Below the pieces are notes generated by a model that did not search any database, was not told where the DNA came from, and saw nothing but the letters and a program-made list of their open reading frames with translations. Made by a program: the position numbers and the translations under genes. From Auricularia sp. M13 (lineage: Eukaryota; Basidiomycota; Agaricomycetes; Auriculariales; Auriculariaceae), in contig CM073196.1 of the NCBI GenBank assembly GCA_037042915.1, forward strand, positions 2,294,001 through 2,358,000: a stretch of DNA of 64,000 nt, read 5' to 3'. This document shows, piece by piece, positions 35,832 to 48,000 of this stretch. Position 1 is the stretch's first letter. Each line of letters begins with the position of its first letter.

Positions 35832-37063
35832 TCAGAGAACAAGTGGAAGACAGTAAGGAAACTCAGAAGTATAAGACATCATGATGCTTTTCGCCGCCGC
35901 CTCAGGAATTCGCCTGGTTAATTCGTCCGTGAGCTCGCCTCCGTCCTTCCAGTGAATTCGACGAAAAGTCAGGTCCAGCAAGCGAAGCTTTGGGAAATCT
36001 TCGGCGAAAACGGCGTCGATAACCTTGAGGACATCCTCGACGGTCAGATTTCTCACCAACCCACCAGTCTCGGTGGCGACATCCTCCACTTGGATGGCAA
36101 GACGATGTACCGAGTGTGGAATGGTACGTGCAATTGATGTAGCGAGCTCGTCACCGGTGGCAGACACATGCAGGACTCGAAGGTGATTGCAGCGATTCAG
36201 CATAGAGCATATTGCTTGGATATAATCGGAGCGCAGTCGAGGGAATATACGTCGTTGCCCTGAATATGCCGCTCCAATGTGTAGGCGATGCAGTCCCGCA
36301 GCTAGACGGTTCATCTCTCTGGCAAAAGTCGCATGTTGCAGCTGGGGGAGGTCGTTGAACGACAAGTCCGTAAGGGCCGAATTCTTGACCAACATAGTAA
36401 ACGTTTCGTCGTCGATTCGAGTTCCTTGAGCCGGCAGGATATAATCCTGTAAGCTTGAAGGGTTGATTCAACGCCCCTTTCAGATCTTCGATGCCGCGAT
36501 TGCTATTCGGCGCTTTGAAGCTCCTTAATGTCGGCGCTGCGGTCTGGAACCACGGAGTAGTCAGTTCGGACACAACATAGCCTCTGACGTTGATGGCCAG
36601 GCTGCTGAGTCCGAGCAAGCAAGGCAGAGACCGCTCCTCGAGGTCAGGCATTGGTGATAGTGAATTCTCTTCGACAGAAAGATGCGCTAGCTTGCGAGGT
36701 CTGCGTATAAATTTGTTCATCATCCATTCTACCTCAATCGCGGCGTCGCGTACCTGAGTTGCTTCAAGACTTGCCAGGTCAGCTTGCTTGTGCGCGTTCG
36801 ATTCGCCTTCTCTGAAACGAGGGGTCAGGAAACTCATGGTTTCCATCGTTATTACTGCAAACCTTTCTGCCTAGCCTTCGCTTGCGTAGGGAGGTCATTG
36901 TACCTGAGAGACGCTTTAGACTCGCCTAGAGACCGCAGTTGGATGGATACCTGTAATCCACAGTGAAAGACTTGATGAGCTCCAGAAGGTCCGGGCTGGT
37001 TTGAAGTGTCCGAGCAAGAAGCTTCATGGTTTGTTCCTTGTGTACGAAGACGCGCTCATACAT
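35832..37063 (-). CDS. Hypothetical protein, F-box/LRR-like
   Basis: I cannot assign a function. The segment MKLLARTLQTSPDLLELIKS (around 36970-37027) and later Leu-rich repeats (LPCLLGLSSLAINVRG, LRVLHVSATG, LRLLDLTFRRIHW) look like the large family of agaricomycete proteins with an N-terminal F-box-like part and irregular leucine-rich repeats. The proposed start is the ATG at 37061-37063 (MYERVFVHKEQT). An acceptor-like TGCAG just upstream suggests further 5' exons. The frame changes near 36450 (QPFKLT to DYILPAQG) with no proper intron, so a one-base error or break is possible there. The end at 35832 follows EFPYCLPLVL. Codon use matches the neighbours except for a slightly lower GC content. 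Confidence 0.45.
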
Positions 37064-37643
37064 ATCCCTCCTCGCCACTGCATTCTATCCAACTTCATTC
37101 AGCGAAAGAGCGCAAATTGTATTGCCGTTTGTGCGCACCCAATGACGGTTGACACGCGCAAGGTGCAGTAGAGGTGGCGTAGGAACCGCACCCTTTGCGT
37201 TGCGGGGTTTCTTCTGGCCAACGGTTTCTACCAAAGCCTTTGAATCATTGTAGTCCTTTACTAGTATTCTGATTCACATGGTCAGCGACCGGCGAGGCTG
37301 GGACCTATATGGACAGCCCACTCTTGCACCAACGACAGCAATTCTGGAACGAATGCGTCCCATCTGGCCATATCCAAGTGGTGGGAATAAGAGTGTCGAG
37401 TGCCTTTTCTGACCCAGCGTGATGCGCTGACACAGCGGCTCGGAACAAGACATATTAGCAGAACCTTTTGTTTCTGCCGGCGTTACTTTGTCGGGTTTAA
37501 ATTCGATGGCATAGACAATGGACGGGACTAGGAAGATAACCGATACAGGGAGGTCAGCGAATGCAGATGCAGAAAGCAAACGAGCGCAGGATACCACGAA
37601 GGCAACGACGGGTGTGTACAGCGAACAACGAATAAAAAAACCA
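37064..37643. other. Spacer with an unassigned minus-strand open stretch
   Basis: No gene is assigned in these 580 bp. On the minus strand about 37093-37265 stays open and codes for a plausible segment (LLHLARVNRHWVRTNG). It could be an upstream exon of the F-box/LRR-like gene. The rest shows nothing recognisable. Confidence 0.3.
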
Positions 37644-39448
37644 TTACCGCGTCGTGACTACTGCCGTCACTTTTGCCCACCCTCCGTCCACTTCCTGGTC
37701 TTCGTCGTCCTCCCACCAGTTAGGCACGACGAGCGGCTTGCGCCCCACGTTGCTTCGACTAGTTGAAGGTGGCGACGGCGCAGCCTGTTGCACAGGTGGA
37801 GGGGTCATGGGTGGTGCGGATGAGTGCTCTGACGACGTGTCCGCCGGGATATACGACGATGACTGTGAAATTAAGTCTCGAGTGTGAGAGGAGTATTGAT
37901 ATAGGGGCTGCTCGCCGGCGGGCGAATGTTGATTGCGAATCGAGACGGCAGGTGGGCGCTGACCGTGTATAAAATAATCTTGTAACCACGGTAAGTCAGG
38001 TTGCATGGTGACTCTCGTACGAAGGACTGACCATCTTTCGGGGGCGGCGGCGGCGGAACATCTTCATCGTCATTGACAATGCCATCTGGTCACGTCACGG
38101 ATTAGTCGACGGATGGGATAAAGCTGCTCATAATCCGCACCAGCGGTATCTCGATTAGGCCTCGATAAATGCGTTGGGGGCACCGGGAACGCGGCCATTG
38201 TCGACGGTGTGAGTACGGCAGACGGAGTCGGTAGTTCTGGGCGTCGTGGATCAGTCGCCATGCTAGATTATGGAAGCCGCTCACCATCGCTGATGGGATC
38301 TAAGCGAATCATGAGCAAATTGGGACACGAATGCTAATGAGCGGAGAGTGTGTACTCACCAAAGCCCGGAGATTGCGGTGAGGGAGAAGGTAGAGCGCTA
38401 GCGATATTTACATATTTTACACTGTCGCGCGGTTCCTCGGGCGAAGCAGCCACAGGCTCGGGGAGAGTCGTCTGAGGCGTTGAACACATCGATCGCGCGG
38501 GTTCTTCGGGAGGGGGCAAGGGCGTCTTGACATTGACCTCCTCGACTTGAATTTCGGGGACGGGCACTGCGATGAAAGGCGGCCTGTGTGGCTTTGGGTC
38601 TCTGGGCGTGTCACCGTGATGCGGCACTTCCAACGCAGCGACCGCGGCTTCGTCCAGTTGCGACCCCTTATGCTCCGCATGATCCTCCGAATTGTCACTG
38701 GCTCCGTCCTGGGAGTTGTCCTTCTCATTGATGATGGCTGCTGGCATCAGGCTGTTTGGGGCATTGGGCAATGGAGGAACAGGTTCCTGTTGCAGCGCAG
38801 CGAAGTCGATGGTTTCTGCAAATGCTGGAATGCTCGATGCACGTTGCATGGCGCGGACTTTATCACTAAGCTCTCCCGGAAAATGCATCGTCGTGCGTCG
38901 CGAGCTGGGATTGGCGCTGGCGAGACTGGAGGCGGACGTACTGGACACTGTCCGTTGTCTCAAACCAAGAGCCGGAGAAGGTGAACGCGACGAAGGCGAA
39001 CGTCCATCGTCAGAGAATTCCGCGCCGTCCGCGAACGAAGCCTCGCCGACTGTGGGACGGTGTGACGAATGTGCCGCCCTTGCCGAGCTCTGGCAGACGA
39101 TTGCCCCAGAGCTCACCTTTGCGGTGGGGAGCATTCGCGTGCGCTGGTGGGGCACCCAACCCAAAGGAGCCCCTGGGTATGGGCACGCCGCCCTTCTGCT
39201 CGAAGCGCGCGATCTTGTCGCGCAAAGTCCCTGCACGCGACAGAGTTGACTCAGCGCTGCCTGGCACAGTAGAGCCACCAGGAGAAGGCGCGCGGGACGG
39301 CGGTGACACGACCTTGCCCTGAAGAGCAGCGATGCGCTCGCTCAGAGGAACCGACTGGCTGGCAGTATTCGTGCTCCTGAAAGAATACATACATTAGCGT
39401 AAATTCGGAAGGGGCATCCTCGGGTATGACAGGAACGTACATCGCCAT
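37644..39448 (-). CDS. Hypothetical Pro/Ser-rich disordered protein
   Basis: No enzyme domain is present. The start is taken at 39448 (MAM spliced to STNTASQS across an intron near 39384-39440). The N-terminus carries two related motifs, LSERIAALQGK and LRDKIARFEQKGG, each followed by a Pro-rich segment. The rest is low complexity: acidic and Pro-rich stretches (PLPPPEEPARS), then PVPPTHLSRPN, a PPPPPPK run, and a C-terminus with WWEDDEDQEVDGGW. The RIA-type motifs plus Pro-rich stretches recall fungal actin-patch scaffolds such as Aim21, but that is only an impression. Several small exons lie between 38070 and 38340. A one-base slip is needed near 39054 (GTFVTPS to VGEASFADGAEF) inside a run of three G. 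Confidence 0.6.
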
Positions 39449-39856
39449 CTGCAGTCAGGACAGAATCGTCGTTATAAAGCGAGAATGAAGGGGTGGGTAA
39501 AAAGGAGGTTACGCATTAAAGTCCCGCTGGTAAACTGGCTGTTGTATTCATGTTACCGCGCCAAACTTCCACGGCTAAGGCAGTGTCCCCAGTGAAACTC
39601 TCAAACCGTACGATTATGACCCGCAGTGGTCAAGTGGCAGAAAAAGAATAGTTAACTTGACGACGCATGCAGACCTTTCCGAGTCAAATGCCCTGAGCGA
39701 ACGACATCTTGTACGAATGTAGATGATATCTTCGATGACGATCGAGAGAAGCGGAAAATGTGCGACTGTATATACACTTGAACTGCCCCAGCGTGAATCC
39801 AATGTCCCTAGACCTCCCATTTCAGTACTCATGCGTATGGAATACCTGGAGCGATG
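39449..39856. other. Spacer between hypothetical gene and STT4 3' end
   Basis: About 400 bp with no gene recognised. It should hold the promoter of the disordered-protein gene and the STT4 3' untranslated region. Confidence 0.4.
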
Positions 39857-42800
39857 TCAGTATGCTTCCGACAATATGTCCATGAGAGCGGTACCGTTTT
39901 GCAACTGGGAAAACATCATCAGTTCGTAAGCAGGAAGGTGTGGGGTTGAAAATCAAACATACTCGTTGGAACTCGTCGTAAACCGTCGTGCGCATGTTCT
40001 CGTTGGCGTCCTTTACGATAGCCATCATCCAATCGGCCGCCTGTCGCTCAGTGCAATTTAAGGCGAATCTGTCTCTCAACCGTTTGATAGTCCCTTCGCC
40101 CTTGAAACTAGGCAGACCAGTCCCGAGCATGAGCTGCACTGCGTCGACGATGTCGTCTGCGTATGGGCGCAATGCTAGGAAAGCCTTGACAGTCATTTGC
40201 ACGAATGTGTTATATCCTTGAGACTGTCTGCCTCCCATCAACAGGATCATCTCATGCGTAAGCTTGAAGGAGTTCGGTTCGAATTTCACTCCCTGCGCGG
40301 ACCTGTCAATACCACTGTCAAGGGCGGGAATGAATTTTAACCTACTCCTGGACGTAAGCGGCGCAAGAAATGCTGTCAGTAAATAAATGGTCAGTCAACC
40401 GTCGTACTCATCTATGTCAAATAGGAACCCAAAATCTAATTTACTGGGTCAGCGAGCTTCTGAAATGTGCAATGGCCCCATACCGATGTGGATGATGTGC
40501 CCATCCCCGTCAATCATGATATTCCCATTGTGCCGGTCCTTGATCTGCAGAATGTAGCAAGCCACGGAGTATGCTGCCATGGAGTGGATGAAATTCAAGC
40601 GCGCTTTCTGGAATGCGACTGTGTCTTGTCCTCCGTATTTCGCCGCAAAAAAGCCTAGGAGATCATTCACTTTGGATCGTCCCATTTCGTCGCGCGAGGT
40701 AGCGTTTGGGACGACATCAATCACGCCGCACTGTAACAAGTTCAGACAGCAGACTAGACTGGCAAATGAGGCACGTACTCCAGGCGCTGTAGCTGTGACC
40801 CGGTACGGGAACAAGTACAAGGTCAATCCAACGCTATTGAAAATGTTCTTGAACATGGCGATGACTTGTAACGCAAGCACATCTTGTCGACAGTCGTCTC
40901 CGACCTTGAAGATTGCCTGTTGCCACACTTCGTATGTCTCCTTGCGCTCTTCACTGCTCTCTGCGTCAAGTAGAGAATCCGGGTCGGTATCCAGAACAGT
41001 CCTCTCCTTGCGCACTTTGAAAGTCGCCATGAACGGTGCCTATAGGTCTTCAGTGCATGACAATCTCACAATAATGGAGGAGCCAGCACCTTAGCATGGC
41101 TTTGCAAGGGACGTCCCGATTTCTTGTCAATGTCGACAACGACGCCGTCTGGGTTGCTAGGTAGGTAGACGCCAACCTCGACGCGAATTTTTGCCATCTC
41201 CTCGTCGATTTTAGCCTGATAAAGCATTAATTGCTGAAGATGTAGGAAACGTTACACACTGGCCTTCTTTTCCGGCTTTGTCTTCTTGATGTAAGGCTTG
41301 AGCTTGCCAGAGATCGAGGTGACTTCATTGAAAAATCCGAATTCGCGGTCGTAAAAGTTACGAGCTTCAGGCGTCATTGAAGCGACTATTTGATCCACGA
41401 TCCGCTCCAGGGTCGGTTTCATCGGATCTTCCTATATGATACATGAGCGTAGTGAAACAGATCGTATCCGTTGGTCATACCAATTCGCCAGCATCATCTC
41501 TGTAACAGTTGGCTTTCATATTCCAAATGATCTGGTGGCAGAAAAGCTGTGAAATCTTGGCGGTGTCGAGGATGAATCGCTCGACGTAGCCTAGGTTACT
41601 ATGAGCGTACGGCGAATGCGATATACATATGATAAACCGCACCGTCGGAGTCAGTCCGGAGAGCCTGCACAATTTGTGGAACGAAGAAGAATGTCAATTC
41701 AACAGGATGAAGGGCCAGAACACGATAAGCATATTGCAGAGTGAGCGGATTGTTGAGGTATCGAGGTTCAAAGAAGGTGATTGCGATGACTGGTGGTACA
41801 GGCGAGCATAGTGGCAAGAACTGCGTTGCGTGAGTGAAAGAATGATGGATTCATATAGAAACGCACACGCAGGTCACGGGATAATGTATGGTCGAGGCGC
41901 TCGCCGACGAGAAATTTGACGGCTTCGGGTATACCCAATGCCTCCTTGGTATGCGACCGCACAAGACGTGTCACCTCCATGGAGACGATACGAGACTTGA
42001 AGCGCGTGGCCATATGGATGGCAATAGCTGGATCGACTGCCCACGCTGTTCGGACAAGCTGCAACCAGGTTGTCTAGATCATCCCGCACCCTGGATCAGC
42101 GACTGACATATGCTCGCGGGATAAAAGCATACGTCGTTGTAACTCCTCTCCAGGCTGTTGAGATGATCCGTTCCACGTTTCGCGTCATGCGTAGGATTTA
42201 CCCAGACGTTGAGTCTGATTATCTCGCTCTCCAGCAACAGGGCCAGCAGTTGTTTCAGTCCTTTCAAATTCGCATTCACTTTAGACCAGTTAGCATTCGT
42301 CTTTCAAGGAAGAAAAATGAACGAACTCGATGAAGGTGCCGCTGTGTCTAAACTAGATATATTGAATGCGTCTTTGGGGACGTCGTGTTGCACAGCGTCC
42401 AGGAACTCGACCAATAGTTTTACGTCGGCATCCATCTGGACTTTGTTGGAGCCGAATGACCATCTATAGGTGATTCAGATGCGCAGGCATAGCATACGAG
42501 GGTTTCTTACTGTGGGGCAACCGAGAACCAGCCTAGCGCGCAGTGGTACAATGATTCGCGGAAGACCGCTTCGCTGACAGCGTCCATGCGCGCGCTCTTC
42601 AGGCCCTCGAATCCAAATAGTAAGAATGACAACCGGGCCTCACGTGCGAGTGGGTGCGTGCTAGGATGAAGGTCAAAAACGATTCTATCGAGTAGCTTGT
42701 CACGAACCTCATCGAACGGAAGGCCTTTGCTGACTTCAAGATTAAGCGAAGGAGGAGCCTGATTAGTGCAGGTTTCTGGTATCGCACAGCTTGGAACCTG

Positions 42801-45800
42801 CTCAGAAGCATCTGCAGGATCATTACGTGCGGCGTGAGAACCCTCCGAGCAGTCAGGATTGAGTGATCAATGACGGTCTTGTCTGTTGGACTGTACTCGA
42901 CAGGGTGATAGAACGGGTTCTCGAAACTATTCTCTGAGTAAGAAGATGGCAAAATAAATGATTACATACTTGAGTTGTGTTGAGAAAATGCCCCGTTGGC
43001 TGTCGATGGTGTCCATCCAAGCTCGGCTGATCTCGAGCATGAGAGACATTTCAAGATCAGGACGTTCTTCGATAAGCCACGCCCAAATCTCGATGCCGAC
43101 TGAAATGGACGATGGTGTGAAGACCTCAAACGGCAGGGCTACAGCGTAATGCTGTAGTTCAAAGTCTCTCTAGACGCGTATTCAGTGAACGCGCCGACAG
43201 TAATGGCACAAAAAAACCGCACCCCAGTCATTGGTATCAACGCAGATGCACAACGGAATAGCAAACGCTTGAGATCTGAAACGGTCAACCCACTAGTCTT
43301 GTTGCGAATGTCGGTTAAGGCCTTGGATAGCCGTGCCTTCAGGGCGTTTAACTCGACTGGAGGAGCGGCTTCGGGCGGTTCCTTCTGGAGTTCGTCCGTG
43401 CCTTTCGACTTGTTAGTACGCCTTCAGGAGATTCACATAGCTACATACGGCGTCGATTAGCAAGGCGAATACCACCTGCTTCTCCGATAAAATGCTCCTT
43501 GCATGCTAGCTGGCTGGTTAGGACCCGGGCGCGATCCGGAGTCCAGGACAGAGAGCCGTCAGCATGTGCTGCAAATGCCATTAGCAACTATAAGCGTTAC
43601 TGCTGTAAGGGCGTACCGATCTTCTTCTCGGACGGTGCAAGCATGCCCGCGAAGCTCAACGCGATTGAAGCGCCGAGCTCAATGGAGTCTGCGAACGCAA
43701 TGGTATCATGCGAGCTGAGATATTTCTAAATGTTGGTTCAGTAACTCAAATGAGATTGGGAGCAAGATGAGAGCGCACCTGCAGCGTCGACTGAAATTCC
43801 ACAGGGGCACGCGACAGCGCCAGTCGGAACCAAGTTTGTACGTTGCGGTACAACTGCGTCAAGATTTCGTCGCGCATAGCGTAGGAATCCACCAATTGCA
43901 ATCGTATATCCGCTCTGGACGAATAGAACTCGTAGACTGGATTGTACTGCACGTCAAACCCAGCGTGAGTTGATGTTCAAGACTAAGCTGTGAACGGACC
44001 TCGTCTGTCGCCTGCCCTTCGCATGCTCGGCGCAAGAGTGTGAGGACCTCAAGGATGGCGAACACCAGGCTAGGATCGCATAGCAAGGACGGGAAGGTGT
44101 TGATCAGCCGATGAAGATACTTCGATGCTACATCGCGAGCCTTCGCAATGCGATGACAGCTCGCGACAAGTAAACGGCGCAGCTCGCCAGCGATGCTTGG
44201 CGGAATGCCATGCTCAACGACACGGTTGCCCAGTTCGGCGATACACCGACGGATGACCTTGAATCCCGTTGAGCAAGTATCACGGTTCGTCACACAAAGA
44301 ACTCACCTCTTCAGCTATCGAATCCATGCATGTTGACAGTTCTCCCGGCTTGTTCAAACCTTCGTTCACGAAATACGAAACGAGCGAGGATGGCAGGCCC
44401 TCGATAGAGCGGAGCGTCTCGAGGTCGTGCAATGTCAACAAGAAGATGACTTGGGCAGGGTTCAAATGCCGTATTTCGTGCGACCTGATTGGCATATAAC
44501 GCAAGAGGAGCTCGCGGTGCTTGCCAATGGTCTGCAAGAAGCCGGTCGATATGATTCTACTGGGTGCCGACGATAAACTTACCCCCTGCGCATAATCGTG
44601 TCGAATGACCGAGTTGAAGTCCAGAGCACTGCTCGCGTAGTCCTGAATGTCTTCAAGCACGATGGGAGGCGTCTTGGTAGCGATGCGGGAGAGCGCCGCT
44701 CGTCGCCAATTCGTCAGCGACTCGCCGGGCGAACTGAGGGACGTGAAGTGGAATAGGACACAAAGGAACCACATGTTGCGGAAGAGCGCGACGAGATCGG
44801 CAGAAGCGTTCTCGTGAGGTCGGAAGTCGTCGTGCGATAGCAGCGCATCTATGGGGAGGAGTAACGCAGAGAGATGCTCGAGTAGATCTGGGACCTATCG
44901 CGGGTGGATCACGGTTAGGCGAGCCACCGGATTATACAAAATCACTGACCAGAGCCCGTTTCTCGGAAGTTGCAAGCGTTTGGACTGCGATGCCCTTTTC
45001 GGCGAATAGACTGAGGAGCTCGGTGAGGTAGCCATCGTACAAATCCGGCCGCCGCTGCAGCTCTTGCGCGAGCCGTGTTTGTGAGGCGACGACCATGTTG
45101 TTGGATAGCCTCGTATCGTCTGCGTTTGCGACTCTACTGATGCTCGAGAACGCTCGTGTGATGTCGTTGAATGCGCTGGCAGGCGCAGCCAACGCCAGGT
45201 CGACCAAGTTATATGCTATGGCAGCCTCGACTGTGGCTTCCGCCGATCTTATGCGTTGCAGCAACATCGAGATGGTGAGTTTGATTACCTAAACAAGAAT
45301 CAGATACAAAACAAAAGAGATTAAATTGCAGCGAGAGACGCACCTCCTCGTCCTGGAATTCCAAAGCAAGCTGTGAGACCACAGAAATGGTGGTGATGCC
45401 GATGAGCCGTTTCTGGTCCTCGTTCTTGCCCTTCAAGCCTGACTCGGCGGAATTGAGAGTCGACATGTTCTCGCCCGGGTGCATATACGGCGACTGTCCG
45501 ACAAGAAGGGAGCTGCTGCCGTCCGCGATCTCCTTACTGGTGGCAGCGATGTAATTCAATAAAGAGTACATGTTAGACATGATCAAGTCGTCGCCAGGTG
45601 CGAGCTGGAGAAAATTAGACGTCAGCTATCGGAGAATGAGTAAGGTGCGAACCTTGACGCAAAGTGCCATGCACCGAGCAGCGGCGACCAAAGGCGGCGG
45701 GGCGCGCATCTCCGATACGAACTCGATCTCAAAGATAGGCAGCGGCGAGGTGACAAAACGTCGCAGCTGGCTGATCATCGTTGGCGCGATGGCAGGAAAG

Positions 45801-47333
45801 CTATCAAGGAGGTCAGTTACAATGACCGACGATATGACTGGGGCTAACTTGTGAGCGAGCACCGTGACAGCTTTGAGAGCAGATTCTTGAACAAGATTCT
45901 CCCAGACTGGCGAGTTATCGCTCAGCAGCAGTTTCAAGCGAGAGAATAGGCTGGCGTCCAAGTCCTGTAGCGCGACTGAGCATAGAGACGCCAATTTCTA
46001 AGACACTCTTGTCAGATATAGATGCATGCGTATTTTGAATGCGCATACCAAACTTTCCGACATCGTATCCCAGGCATACGACTCTTCCGGAGGTTCGTCC
46101 AGCTCTTCCAGCTGAAGCATCAGGTCCGTGAAGCAGTTGTTGGCGCTCGTGATGGTCGCCTTCAGGGCTTCGGCGACGTTGGGCGGGTCGTCGAGTTGCA
46201 ATACCCTCCCGGGCTTGCGCATCAACGATAACCACGCGTTGTTCGCCGCGCCCGCTTCGCGCTGCTCGCTCGTCGTGTCAACTTGCTCCGCAGGGGGAAC
46301 AAGAACTTGCGCGAGGATCGTCCATTGTATCTCGATAACGCAGCACACCATGAAGTACCCAGATAGAGGTCGTCCGTGCTCAGCGTAGCGAGCGGAGAAG
46401 ATGCCGACATGCTCGAGGAGCTCTTCGTCTTGTTGTTCCTGCGCTTGGGTATGGGAGTCCAGCACAAGGCTGTTGAGTTTGGAGACAATCTCGACTTCCA
46501 TGAGCGAGTTCAACGACGGATACGAGGATAGCCATTCGAGCAGGGACCAAGGAAAGGATTAGAAATGACAGCGCGGTAGAAACCATGGAACGCTGGCGCG
46601 TATTGTGTGAGGACATGCACGGCTGGATAGATGGCATATCATCAGCAGAGCATAAATATTCATGGTGGAGCACCGGGGACGTACGTTGTGCGGTGCGGAG
46701 ATGGTCGACAACTTGAGCTGCAAAGCGTGCACAGGACTGCATTATGGGCTCGCGGTATTGTTTATGAGAGTCTGCTAGAATCAATAGGGCCGATACTGTG
46801 GAGTAGACGAGCTGGTCCGGGAGCGCCCAGTCTGGACGCAGCGTCAGTATGGCCGACGCGGCAAGCACGGGAAGAGCGCACCAGTCCAATAGAGACAAGG
46901 ATCAAAGTCGATATAGACCACGTCAGCGAGTATGGCCAGGAGCATAAGGACCGCGTTCTCGACGTCCTTGTCTGCCAAGCTGGGTGCAAGCTCGCCGAAT
47001 GCAATATTCGCATGCACCATGGACGCGGACTGGCACGCAGTGAGTTTACGAATAAGGGGGAGGAATAATTATACGCGTACCATGAATACGCGAGGTTGAT
47101 CGTCCGCATTGGCGTCTGTGTCGCTTGGGATGTCGCGCGTTTCGACCTTGGCGGCAAGCAGTTCTACGGCCGACTCTGCGCCAGGGTCTCCAGCCTGGAC
47201 TGAATGGCCAGCGTTCTTGGCCAATTCGCTCAGAATGAGCTGGTGCAGATTGAGCTCGAGGCTGCTCGAGAGGGTAGAGAGTGTCGGTGGCGTTCCAAGA
47301 CACAGTGCAGCTAGCTCGAACGCACCAGTCCAT
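39857..47333 (-). CDS. STT4: Phosphatidylinositol 4-kinase, type III alpha (STT4)
   Basis: This large plasma-membrane lipid kinase makes PI4P, precursor of PI(4,5)P2. The kinase domain is at the 3' end. PSNPDGVVVDI and APFMATFKV come first, then GDDCRQDVLALQ, LLQCGVIDVVPN, the catalytic loop KDRHNGNIM (about 40520-40546), a DFGFLFDI activation segment (about 40410-40440), FKLTHEMILLMGG and NTFVQMTVKAF. Helical repeats make up the long upstream part, with many small exons. My preferred last exon reads LQNGTALMDILSEAY, ending at 39857; a different acceptor would end at 39822. The 5' end is uncertain. The ATG at 47331-47333 is one base out of frame with the coding exon that follows (LSSSLELNLHQLILSELA), so either a first exon lies upstream or a base is wrong. 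Gene identity is clear; exon detail is approximate. Confidence 0.9.
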
Positions 47334-47539
47334 GGCTGCTCTCAGGTCACGCGATTCGTCGTGGTGGTATGCTGTTCGCTGTGGACTATGGTGTTATACG
47401 GACGGCGCAGCGGCAGCGGCGTAGAGGAGAAAGGAGCGGGAAGGGGTGAAGCAGAGTTTCGGCTAAGTTGGAACGGCGCGTGCAGACGAAGCAAAATGCT
47501 ATAGCGAGTGGGGGCTAGTATTATATACATTAATGTGCG

Positions 47540-47934
47540 CTAGTCGTCCGCATGCAGCTCCTTCAGAGACTGTTGGAAGTTCTCTTTGCGTATCTGGGCG
47601 TCTGCACGATTTCGCTCGGCCTTCTCGACCCTCTGCCGCGGGATGAACACTGGCTGGCGACGGACTGACTGGCAGGACTTACGAGGGCCCGCAGGCACAT
47701 GTTCAGCTCGTGCTTTATGCCGCCGCACTGGAACGTCCATTTCTTGAATGGAGAGGCATGGCAGGCCTCCAGAGCCTGTAGCGGAGACGTGAGTACAGTA
47801 ACGGCCAGGCAGCAAGGGAGCTCGGTTGACCTCGACGAATTCCTTGCAGACTGGGCAACAGACTGTCAGCCAGCACACGCGGGACGCGGCCGGGGCGCAC
47901 TCTCTCTGCGGTCGTCGGTGAGGAGCGGATGCAT
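47540..47934 (-). CDS. CMC2-like twin-cysteine COX assembly protein
   Basis: This is a small mitochondrial intermembrane-space protein of the CMC family, which supports cytochrome c oxidase assembly. It starts MHPLLTDDRRE at 47934. The core CKEFVE/ALEACHASPFKKWTFQC, then KHELNMCL, contains the C-x9-C pairs typical of the family. The last exon, KAERNRADAQIRKENFQQSLKEL, is a charged helix ending HADD at 47540. Introns lie near 47769-47822 and 47660-47690. Between the start and CKEF about twenty extra residues with additional cysteines are in frame (near 47838-47895). Normal family members lack them, so they may be an unrecognised intron or a real insertion. The gene is divergent from TRF4, with only 66 bp between starts. 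Confidence 0.72.
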
Positions 47935-48000
47935 GAGGCCGAATGCGGAGCGGAAGCAGCCACCGTGCTCCTGTCCTCCGATTCTGACCAGTGACCACCG
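47935..48000. promoter_or_regulatory. 66-bp divergent spacer, CMC2-like / TRF4-like
   Basis: The two start codons are only 66 bp apart. Untranslated leaders and promoter elements must overlap the opposite gene. No TATA box is seen. Confidence 0.4.

Noticed and set aside
39540-39700. Possible tRNA-like hairpin sequence downstream of STT4
   Set aside because: No cloverleaf with A and B box promoters could be built from the bases.
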